DNA of 64,000 nt from Saksenaea vasiformis B4078 (lineage: Eukaryota; Mucoromycota; Mucoromycetes; Mucorales; Saksenaeaceae): positions 62,001 through 126,000 of the forward strand of contig JNDT01002350.1 of the NCBI GenBank assembly GCA_000697055.1, written 5' to 3'. Within the stretch, counting starts at the first letter, position 1; each line of letters starts with the position of its first letter. The translations under genes and the position numbers were made by a program. Positions 25,448 through 34,680 of the stretch are shown here, piece by piece. The notes beneath the pieces are model-generated. The model was not told where the DNA came from. It ran no database searches and was given only the letters and a program-made list of their open reading frames with translations.

Positions 25448-27925
25448 GTGATTGACCGACTGCCTCTTGTGTCCGACATTCAGCGTAGCCGCTTCTACAT
25501 TGCGCTACGTCAATTTTCTGCTCCTACAGTGGGCTGCCGAGAAGGCACAACAAGTATTCGTCCTGATAGTACAATGATAAAGATACTGAGAAACGATGTG
25601 TTGCAACAAGTCGCCACGGTGGGAAGCCGATACACGTTTGCGGACACATGTTTGATCGACGAGACTGGTACGAGCGAAGAGAAGTGGGGCAAACTCCGCA
25701 ATTATCGTCCGCCAACTGTCAAACCATCTGCAGGGAAAAAACGGCGCAAACGCAGAAAGGTCTCTGGCAATCAGGCAGAACCAGACAAACGTAAAGAGGA
25801 CACTAAAAAGCTTGTGTACAATGATCCAAGCACCGGCGAAGAGATCCAACTTCATGAACTGACAAGAGCAACTTCGACTTGGACGTCCGGCCTGTATTCG
25901 TCCGTTCTGGCAGCGGCAAGCGCAAGGTGTCCATCCCAGCAGCAGAAAGCTAAACTCCAAGCTGAAGTGATTTGCGAGGTCCTTGACAAAGAAGTGCGGG
26001 ATATGTCCCTTGTGCGAACAATCGCATTACAGATGGCCAACCTTGCACTCCGCGCAGCTCAAAGGTTAGAACCTTCCCGCCGAGACAAAGTTTTTCGTGC
26101 ATTTTTCCAAAGTACTATGGCTTCAACCAGCAAACAGAACACTGATAAGCCTTTGGAGAACGCAGCGAAAACTTGGTCATGGATTCTGTGCTCGGCAATG
26201 GAGTATAGCTATTGGAGAGGCAAACCTAATCGTTATCCGCGGGTAATGCATAGTTTAGACGTTGAAGAACCACTTTTACTTCCAGATACGTTGTTGAGAA
26301 CCCTAACGCGTATATTGCCTTCCCAGAGGATAGAAGCATCACGGCGTTAGTAATGCTCATGAACGACGATCCCGAACTTCGGGACGTCCTCCTGTATGCC
26401 CGAAAGATTTGGTTCCTAGGTTATCGGCACGACTGGAGTAAGGTTCCTCATCTACCGACAGTAGATTACCGCCGCAATATTATCCGTCAGATGGCTGAAC
26501 AGATGGATACGAATTTCCGGCAGTGTGTGCTGTCGAACTTCATCAAGAATTCCATTGACTGCATTCGCACGGTGCTCAAAGATATCGCACAGCGGCCACA
26601 GGGCTGGCCAAGCCATCAAGCGTTTCCACGGTATCTGTTGGAGAAGGCAACGGGTGACAATGGCGAAACAGACACAGCTCTGCAGGAGGTCGATCGGCTT
26701 TTTCGACAGCTCGATGGAGCCACAAAGAAACAGATCAATCAATTCATTGATGAGCTGAAAAAAGATCTGCGTAAGGCTACCGCTGGTGGAAACCACTTGT
26801 CCCTAGACGACGTTTCGGATAGGCTGCGAAGAAAGGCGACCGTGCCCGATAACTGGCCTAGCCATGACAGTTTTCAGGAGTACCTGTTTGCTAAAGTCTG
26901 GCATGTGCCACTGGATATTGGTGATACGGAAGCTTCCATTATCAACGTGGGCCGGTGTAAAGACGTGGAACTGGCGATCACGAAACTTCCTGAAGCAAGC
27001 CAACAGGAGATCGACGACCTTGTGTCTTCTCACCGAAAATGCCTGGAAGAAATATTGCAAAAGAAAATTGGCAACAAGGTATTCAACCCGCATTATGATA
27101 TCAAGCATAGTGTCTAAATTGATGATTTATAGGCAAGTTCGAGTTTCCGAGGTCATGTGGTTGATCTATACCAATGTTTGGGGGTTGCACGTCCATCCGA
27201 AAGCAAACCTCCAACCAGGACTGCAGGAGTGCCTTCGAAACGCAGACCAACTGATCCACGTGAGGAAGACGAAGTTGCCGAGGATGAACAGCTTGCGGAA
27301 GGGCATGTTCTCTTGCCTTTACTAGTCTACTTCCTTAATCAGTATCCAAACGATATGTCGTTTCGCCTTTGCCCTACTGCCTCAAATCACAACATGTGCG
27401 TCCCTTTCACTAATGAACACGTGAAACAATTATTCAAGCATATTGACCACTTCTACGTTGGAGAACGGCTAGCAGGTAACGGTAATCACCAAGCTAAATA
27501 ACAATATTGAAAAATCTCATGACGCATTCAAAGAAAGCGGTCTAAAGCAATCCTGGGATGTCTTTCTGTCTCAAGCATCAACCGGTCGAAAGCGGGGTGA
27601 TTGCTTTAAATTTGTGTTTGACCAGACGGCCAGGGCAGTCGTTGACTCCAAGAGAAACAATATCGTGAAGAAGAGGAATAGCGATTATGAAAGGAGACTG
27701 CGCAAATGTATATCCGGCACGCAGCTACCGAGATTCACCGTCAAATCCATGTTTCAAACGGATGGTGTGAAACTTGTTGTTCCTTACACTGATTGGTGTA
27801 CGTCATCTTTCAAGCAAAAGCAACCTTTCCTGCCTGAGATACGAACGTTGTACTAAAGAACAAGACAAGAAAATCAAGCATCATCATCAACGAATATACT
27901 CGCTGATTATGACGGTGTCGTTGGT

Positions 27926-28732
27926 TTGGATCTAGGTGAGACTTATGCGGCGGCATCCTTTTTTATGCCAACCGGATCGGAGCGGAGGGGAGTTCAACTG
28001 ACTGTGAAGCGTAACGAACTTTATGGACGCAGCGCGATCAATGCTGCTTGGCTTCAAGATCGGAAGTCGAAATTTGGTATTGTGGAAGACGAGGACGCCT
28101 TGAGCTGCGGCTCACAAAGCTCGGATATGACGAAGCTGTTACTATACATCCGCGCATGGCAAGAAGATCATCGTGGCTTCCGCATCCGTAACTTCTATAA
28201 CAACAAATCAGTCATGCGTCGTTCTTGGGACACCTCTTTGTCTATCCGTTCCGCTCTTGACAAAGCTTGCACAAGTATCATCAAATCCACGACATATCCA
28301 TCTGGCGGCTCTTCGGGATCAGCATGCGCACAGCGCAAACCGGTGATATTCGCATTCGGAATGGATGGTATAATTCCAGGCAACCGGAAAGGGACACCAT
28401 CTTCTATGGACGGCAGACTTATGAACAGGCTGAGACAGCATATCAAAGCTTTAAACGAACAACACCAAATATGTCGTGTCGATGAATACAATACCTCAAA
28501 GATTTGTTGTCGATGTCTCCAACAAGGAACGGCTTCGAATGTTCGATATCTTCAGCGATCAACGGACCATGGAGAACAAGATATTTTGCGTATCCTCGTC
28601 TGTGACGCTTGCAGCGGTTTCTTCCACCGCGATGGCAGCGCTGCGCACAATATAGCTTCGATTACCACTTCCATGCTAGCACATGGGAAGCGTCCATCGT
28701 GCTTCATTCGGCCATCACGGCGATTAGAATGA
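27926..28732 (+). CDS. Intact open frame for the RuvC and zinc-finger module of the Fanzor-like gene
   Basis: 268 uninterrupted codons, in the same frame as the upstream 27614-27853 stretch and separated from it only by the TAA at 27854. It holds all three RuvC acidic residues (codons at 27929, 28484 and 28631) and the four zinc-finger cysteines (two near 28506-28515, two near 28602). The spacing from FAFGMDG to the VDE Glu is about 42 codons, as described for the rearranged active site of Fanzor proteins. The catalytic module is better preserved than the rest of the gene. There is no natural ATG near its beginning, so it is unlikely to be translated alone. Confidence 0.7.
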   Translation: MDLGETYAAASFFMPTGSERRGVQLTVKRNELYGRSAINAAWLQDRKSKFGIVEDEDALSCGSQSSDMTKLLLYIRAWQEDHRGFRIRNFYNNKSVMRRSWDTSLSIRSALDKACTSIIKSTTYPSGGSSGSACAQRKPVIFAFGMDGIIPGNRKGTPSSMDGRLMNRLRQHIKALNEQHQICRVDEYNTSKICCRCLQQGTASNVRYLQRSTDHGEQDILRILVCDACSGFFHRDGSAAHNIASITTSMLAHGKRPSCFIRPSRRLE

Positions 28733-28870
28733 GAAGTCCACCTCGACAAGTGGACTGGGCCTTCGCGCCCGTAGGTGCTCAGGTAGGCAACACGTCAAGT
28801 TCGTAGTCCGATAACTGAAGTTGTACCCGTAATTTTTCTGCGGTCCGTAGAGCACCTGTTGTACAAGTTC
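28733..28870 (+). ncRNA. Candidate guide-RNA scaffold (omega/fRNA-like) downstream of the Fanzor-like gene
   Basis: Starts two bases after the stop codon. Helix 1 is AGTCCAC/GTGGACT (28735-28741 with 28750-28756, 8-nt loop). Helix 2 is GGGC/GCCC (28757-28760 with 28767-28770, 6-nt loop). Helix 3 is AGGTGCTC/GAGCACCT (28773-28780 with 28850-28857, a perfect 8-bp stem extendable by two G-U pairs). A small CTGCG/CGTAG hairpin (28838-28842 with 28846-28850) overlaps its right arm by one base. TnpB and Fanzor guide RNAs are known to come from the 3' end of the gene and the adjoining element end. The location is from family knowledge, the helices are seen in the sequence, and the RNA itself is inference. 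Confidence 0.5.
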
Positions 28871-29346
28871 AATGTAAGTTAGCTCAGCACAGCATTATGG
28901 ACTCTCTTATCATGTCAAAGCGTGCAACGCTTGAAGTTGCTGACCTGGGCCTCCAGGGAAACCGACACGACTATGAACAAACGACCCCATCGGCAGTCCC
29001 ATTACCCGATTGGCGTCGTGGTATGGGTGCCCCCAAAAGCTATGAAAAAAAATATCCAACCCATCCCAGCCATATTCACTTATGCTGATAAATAACAATT
29101 TGCGCGCATTTATATCGCGGCGCTTTATATGTTGAAGCCTTTTGCTTCTTTAGTGAATGGCGTTACTTCTCTGTCGCATATATGATGCGATCTGGATTAG
29201 ATATACGGGAGAAATGAGTTAAGACAATAGAAAAATGGTTTAATAGTACTGTACAATACCTAGAGTATGAGTAGATTAGTGGCCTCAGCTATCAATTGAC
29301 ATGTGGTAACCGATAGAAGATCACTATAAAGCACGAAACACGAATG
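28871..29346. other. Spacer between Fanzor-like gene and LINE remnant
   Basis: This may contain the right end of the Fanzor-bearing element, but I could not find terminal inverted repeats or a target-site duplication matching the region left of 24266. A 63-codon plus frame (28897-29088) is not supported as a gene. Confidence 0.35.
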
Positions 29347-30110
29347 CTAAACTGGGACGGCGAAGAACATGACGTCCAAATAGAATTCAGGACAGATACG
29401 GTTAAAATTTGTTGTTTTATTTAACGTCCCTATGTAAACACAGCGTCTTGACAGACATATTTGTTTGGGACAGCTCAAAAAAGAAAGGGTAAAATAAAAA
29501 CCCTGCGGATGAGGCAAGGAAAAGGCCGAAGGAGTGGGGTAAAAAGAGCAAACGGGGTTAAAGAAACGAGTGTAAGAAATAGAAAGAGAAGAGAAAATGG
29601 GGAACAAAGGAAGAAGAGGATGGCAGCCTTGTAGTGCCTAGCCTGGTTCCAGAGGGGGATGAGCGAGCCAGCGTATCAGAGTCTGTCCGGGAGCGGGGTC
29701 ATGGTATTGCCGCAAGTCTGATCCCGGGTGCTGGCGGGCGTCAAGTTCAGCGAGAATGGTGCATACTCTTGGCCATATGGTGCGGAGCTGCTGATGACTG
29801 TGGGAGGCTGTTAAGGAAGAAGGATATGGGATCATCGGTTTGCTGGCGTGGGATACCCATTCGACCATGCATACGGAGGCAGTCAATGGCATGTTGCTTG
29901 GTGAATCTCGCGTATCCACATGTGATACAGGTCTTTTTCTTACCACTCGGGAGCCATGCTAGTCGCCAGCGGCCGCACCGGCTGCGATGTCGTCGCGTCA
30001 TGGGGAGCCATAGGACCGGATCCACGCATAGCGCTGGTCGACACGCTGCTAGGGTCTGTGCGCCAGTTGGGGCTGATGTTAGTGTTTTATGTGTGTCGCG
30101 CAAATATTGG
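29347..30110 (-). mobile_element. 5'-truncated LINE (non-LTR retrotransposon) remnant, minus orientation
   Basis: The minus-strand translation contains ACRPALCVDPVLWLPMTRR, RCGRWRLAWLPSGKKKTC, the CITCGYARFTKQHAIDCLRM Cys/His motif and DDPISFFLNSLPQ. This is the pattern at the C-terminus of LINE reverse-transcriptase polyproteins. One frameshift later it continues IWPRVCTILAELDA and ends near 29638, followed by a C/T-rich 3' region to about 29347 ending in GACGTTAAATAAAAC. No reverse-transcriptase core remains. The copy at 30436-31480 is homologous in order and in opposite orientation. Confidence 0.7.
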
Positions 30111-30435
30111 CAGATGGCCGCGCGGAAGACCTTGGTCTAAGCTTCTTCTGATGTCCAGGACAGATACTGTGTTTTGCAGAATCACTTGCGCTGCTCGCAG
30201 TCAGACAGTTGCCGGGACAGAGTCCGAGGATGTGGGCACCCAACCTGAACGTTGCGTTATCGCTTATCGAGGTCTTTTGTTTTTTCTTTTCATTATTTGT
30301 ACCAAATGTCTCCTTCCAAGCACGGAGAAAAAATTCCGCTGCCTAGCAGGAAGGTATTAGGGGACAAGATAGATAGAAAATAGTCTAATTATATACTGTT
30401 TATTGAACAAATTTTTACGCGTACGCACGCAGCTC

Positions 30436-31480
30436 AACAGTGGTTATGCAACACCTTGCGAACCTTCCATCTATGACAATCCGTGTCTCTATTCTACAAG
30501 CCAAATTTCTATTGCGCTCCATACGTCTTCCTCCAGATACCCTGCTCGCTGCTCTTCTCCCTCACACTCGAAACATACAGACGAGCCGCTATCGCCAACT
30601 CAAAGCCACGCAACTATGGAAGCGCCTCCCGCAACCGATCACGACAGTCGATCTCAAAACTTTCAAAAAAGAAGTTCGACTCTTCCGAGAAGACCGTCTG
30701 ATTGCACTCTGCACAGGAGATAACGCCGCCTAACTCAGAGCTTGCCGCCCACAACTCGTGGTAGATCCCATTCTTTGGATCCCTATGTCTCCCGCAGAAC
30801 GCAGCCGCTGTATACGCTGGTGACTGGGATGGATGCCAAGCGGCAAAGAGTGGCAGTGTCGTAAGTGTACGGCGTCTGCTCGCCTTAGCCGCCAACATGC
30901 CATCCTCTGCCTCGCCGCCCACCGCCGCCTCCAAGTTCCAATCGTGATCCTAGATCCAATATCCTTCGTCCTGAACAAGCTGCCAATTAGTCACCCCAAG
31001 TAGCGACGCCAAATCGCATATTGGCGGAACATCTGGCCAAAGCTGTGCGACATTCTGTTGCAAATCGATGCTTTCTGTCACACGCCAGAACAATTTCAGG
31101 TCGCCCCTCTGCTCCCTCGAACCGTTCGCAATGATTTACTGCTATGGCTGGAGTCTTCAACTACCACATCCCGATGCGACACAGCTACAACCACAGCTCT
31201 TTTGACACCCCTTTCCCCACGATCTCCCTCCCCAGTTTAACTTTCTGTTCCCTCTCTTTTCTCTCTTTCTTATAGTACAGATTCTCCCTTTCAATCCTTT
31301 CCTGATCTCTTTTCTTCCATTTCGTCATCCCCTTAGATCTGATACGTTTCGCCTTCTCTTTTTTCCCTTCGTTCACAAGGGTTTTCTCTCTCTCTTTTTC
31401 TCCTAGACCGAGCCAGAGTGGACATGTTAAATAACGAAGCACTCACAGTTATTCGATAAAAATACAAATTTTCACCAAAT
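30436..31480 (+). mobile_element. 5'-truncated LINE remnant, plus orientation
   Basis: The translation reads LANLPSMTIRVSILQAKFLL, RACRPQLVVDPILWIPMSPA, a TGA stop near 30823, then LGWMPSGKEWQCRKC, SARLSRQHAILCLAAHRRL (CxxC...HxxxC) and DPISFVLNKLPISHP, then IWPKLCDILLQIDAFCHTP. It is followed by a C/T-rich 3' region and ends with ATGTTAAATAACGAAGCACT and TTATTCGATAAAAATACAAA at about 31480. It is directly abutted by element copy 3. Confidence 0.75.
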
Positions 31481-32240
31481 TTTTACGCTGAGATATATAA
31501 ATTTTGCGTCCATGAGCAGCCACTTTTACGCTAAGAAAAGAATCAAGTATGCGTTCGTTAATACATAAATTGGCGACAAATTCATACACTACTTACATCA
31601 GCGCGGCCCCTCGATGGAAGCGGAATTCATGTAGACAGCATAACAATTCGTTCATGGCTATTAAATGGAATAATACTTGGATGTCATTTTACTTAACCCC
31701 CGAAGGGTAATCCCATGAAGGTCATGGTGGCCACACCCCGCACCGTGATGGGTGGGAGTGGGAGAGTAGAGGAGATTGGCTTCGATATATTGGCCAATTG
31801 TAGCGCACTGCAGAGAACTTGGAGCGATACAACGTCCGGCGATCTATTGTACAAGATGAGTGATGCTGAGTGCGACAACATTTATTTTACTTACTTAAGT
31901 GATGGGTAAAAGCGCCACCACAGCCGAAACGGTTCGGGACAGAGGTCATACAGTCTAAACACTACATCAAAAAACATGAGTAATCCTGGATGCGTATCCC
32001 AGTAAAAGTACATACCGGGGATGTAAAATGAACAGAACCAAAAAAAAAAAAAAAAAAAGAATTCATGCGTCCCTTTAAATACTCTCACTATACGCGTTCC
32101 GATTGGTGCGTTAGCGAACCTATTACAATGGACCAGCGCAATACGCCTTTGATTTAGAGGTAAAGGTACCTGAGATTCTGCTGCAAAAGCTCTCGGGTAC
32201 GCACTGCAAGATTGATTTGGTACCAACGCAAAGTAGTATT
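31481..32240 (+). repeat. Dispersed non-autonomous element, copy 3
   Basis: Blocks in order: TTTTTACGCTGAG and TTGCGTCCATGAGCAGCC; TACATAAATTGGCGACAAAT; CTTAACCCCCGAAGGGTAAT with a GC-rich part (CACCCCGCACCGTGATGGGTG); CAACGTCCGGCGATC; ACGGTTCGGGACAGAGGTCA; CATACCGGGGATGTAAAATG; a poly(A) run (32041-32058); ATGCGTCCCTTTAAATAC (32065-32082). Similarity to copy 1 continues to about 32180. Confidence 0.8.
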
Positions 32241-33355
32241 TAGATGACGCAAATGTGTATCCAAAATCCCAGTATTATCTGAGAATAAAAGCAACTGTCT
32301 GATTACTTCTGCGCCAATCAAAAACCAGCTATACCAGCCAGCACAAAGTCACGCGCAAAAATACTATGTACTGCGCACTGTCGTTAGACATTGCTCCCGT
32401 CGACTCCTGGACAGACAGAACCTTTATCAACGAGTAGATGTGGCGACAAATTGTGAATGACAGATGTGAGGATCATCGTTGACATCGGATTTAATGAAAA
32501 ACTTACATCAATGCCATAGTTGTGCTACGAAATGCTTGTGATTTTCGGAGAACGTATATTTTGACTGTCAGAAACTTCCGGAAGAATAATACAGCTCTTG
32601 CATGGCTGGCCTGAATAGGCGCGAAAACCGATGTTCTTGCGACTCATTCAGCGACTGCTATCATGATGCATGACGAGGACGTTCCCTCTGCATTGATTAG
32701 GTAAATGAACTAAGCGTTCTTTTATTATTTGATATACTCATTTTCTTTATCCTGAGACTCTTGACCAAGATCTAACGAAGTTGCTGCTCTCAGTTATCGT
32801 TTCCCGCATTGACTGCAGCTTTTGGCCCGCAAGGCACGATGAGCAAATTATGAAATGCACATACGAAAGATAGGTTATGAGCATCAGGATGAAGTTATTA
32901 TGTATGTATCCAGTAGTGGTACTGTTTGCGCCGCGCGCTGTCTGGCGCGATAAAGGGAAACGATTGTTCGTTAGTAGTAATCGGGTGTGTTTGCCTAATA
33001 TCCAATAGAAAATGGAATTTCGGTTGAAAAAAAAGGACGTTGTGAGATTTGTGATGATTTGATTGATAATGGTGAGAATACGTTGAGACTCTTGGATAAT
33101 TTTTTATTATTGTTATTCCCTAGTCAATCGGATTCTCATCTGAGAGGTTAGTTTGTAGATATCGCTCTATTAATTGACTATAGAATACGACAGACCTTTA
33201 CCGATTATATGCTAATTCCTTCTTTTTATATGATTTGATAATTTTTACCCACTACTAGCCTCATGGTTGTTTGCATAACAACATAAACAGACATCTAAGT
33301 CGAGGAAATGTGGCCTTTGGCTTGATTTAGTCGCTTTCTGTGACGTGCTGTTAAT
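32241..33355. other. Spacer, no gene seen
   Basis: AT-rich sequence between two element copies. No frame longer than about 60 codons shows domain-like composition, and no RNA gene was recognised. Confidence 0.45.
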
Positions 33356-33960
33356 TGAATGACACTTTACGCTACTCTAAAATAAATTATGCGTCCATGA
33401 AGAGCCAATTTTGCGCTGAGAGAAAAATAAAATATACGATCATTAATTAATGAATTGGCAACAAAAGCATACGTTTACTTACATCAACTTGGTTCCCAGA
33501 TGGACGCATAATATATTGGAGCAGCAAGATGGCATTCACAGTTAGCAAATGAAAGATGTTTTGATGCCCTTTTACTTACCCCCGAAGGGCGCTTATGTCC
33601 TTCAACAGGGGCCAGCCCCGCACCATAACGGGTGGGGGCAGCGAGATGGGATCGGCACGGCTTGGTCGTTGGCTTGAAGAGGTTAACGACCATGAGTCTG
33701 AACAATAGACAAAAAGACCTGATGAATCCCGTATGTGTAGTCAATCCCAGTACGTACCGGGGATATAATAAAGAAAACAGAGCCAAAGAAAAAAAAAACG
33801 AAAGGATTCATGCGTCCCTTTAAATACGGATCAATTTGGGTGAAAGCTGTCGTTATCTTAAAACATTTACAGGTTTTTCGACAGTATGGTGAGAAGGGAC
33901 TTGCTACGGACACTCAACATCTGCATCTTAGGGACACTCATGCAGTATAATTTAGAAAAC
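33356..33960 (+). repeat. Dispersed non-autonomous element, copy 4
   Basis: Well-conserved blocks: ACTTTACGCTACTCTAAAAT, ATGCGTCCATGAAGAGCC, TTAATGAATTGGCAACAAAA, CCCAGATGGACGCATAAT, CTTACCCCCGAAGGGCG, the CCCCGCACCATAACGGGTG block, GTACGTACCGGGGATAT, a poly(A) run and ATGCGTCCCTTTAAATACGG (33809). The tail (CATTTACAGGTTTTTCGACA) matches copy 2. It ends in CTTAGGGACACTCATGCAG without the gene-carrying segment seen between these blocks in copy 2. Confidence 0.8.
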
Positions 33961-34680
33961 TATTAGAGAGATAGCTTAGATTTCTCTAATGGGTATGATC
34001 GTATGCAAGTACCAACGAGCGTTTGAGTCTCTGTAGATCGACTGTTTAGGCTTAGATAGATGAACGTGATTATATCTACATGTAGGCGCTCGACGAGGGC
34101 TTAATTTATGGATACTCGGCTCATAGGCGTTACTTTACACTTAATATAACGAGTGTCAAATGATTTTCCGTCTGTCAAACACCTACCAAACAAACTGAGA
34201 TCCACAGTATCTCAAGCAACTCTTACCCGTTTAGCAACGCTTGCTCATTTTATTCGCAAAGATCTTATAGTTTGGGACAAGTCAAGAAAATAGCAAGCAT
34301 TATATGATTTATTTTTATGAACCCGAAAGTGTTCGCTAGATTTTCCTGTTGCTTTGTCATAGATAAAGATGCGTGCTGGCGATGTATAGGTCTCCTGCTT
34401 AACCAGCCAATTTAACGTGCACCTATTCAACTCGTCGATTTTTCTTTGGAAACGAGCTGTTGGAGTGATGCGGTATTAGACGCTTTGATATTTTTTCTGG
34501 ACGACTTAAAATTCTCTACTCGATCAAGTAAATATCAACAAGAGACACTTCATATTAGACTATTTCAAGCCAAAAATAGTCCATTAGAGAAGTTCAACGC
34601 CAACGATGGGAAGGTATAAAAAAGACCAATTGAAACTCTACTGCATTAGCCTTTCCTTTCACCACCTCTGTCTTGTTCCT
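33961..34680. other. Spacer, no gene seen
   Basis: No supported coding region. A 61-codon minus frame (34245-34430) is not recognisable. Confidence 0.4.

Larger units (their letters stand above)
24266..28732 (+). pseudogene. Fanzor-type (eukaryotic TnpB-like) RNA-guided nuclease with XPG/FEN1-like N-terminus, apparently disrupted
   Basis: Exons as I read them: 24266-24455, 24501-24816, 24874-25056, 25100 (or 25121)-25213, 25260-25403, then 25448 onward, with a further intron at about 27080-27132 and one near 27475. The N-terminal third resembles XPG/FEN1 nucleases (see separate entry). The middle is Lys/Arg-rich (KKRRKRRKV, 25740) and helical, with a duplicated WPSH motif (26602, 26851). The C-terminal part is Fanzor: FTVKSMFQTDGVKLVV, RuvC-I GLDLGE (Asp at 27929), RuvC-II FAFGMDG without Glu, the relocated Glu in VDEYNTSK (28484), CxxC...CxxC zinc finger, and RuvC-III HRDGSAAHNI (Asp at 28631). 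Lesions: a probable one-base loss near 24656-24660, a frame change near 26289, and TAA at 27854-27856. A TAG at 25118 vanishes if the acceptor at 25120 is used. Family members cut DNA guided by an omega/fRNA. Roughly 1370 codons if repaired, long for the family. Confidence 0.85.

Noticed and set aside
25505..25960. Minus-strand open frame (151 codons) within the Fanzor-like gene
   Set aside because: Cys/Ser-rich shadow of the plus-strand exon, which continues the XPG/Fanzor reading in frame.
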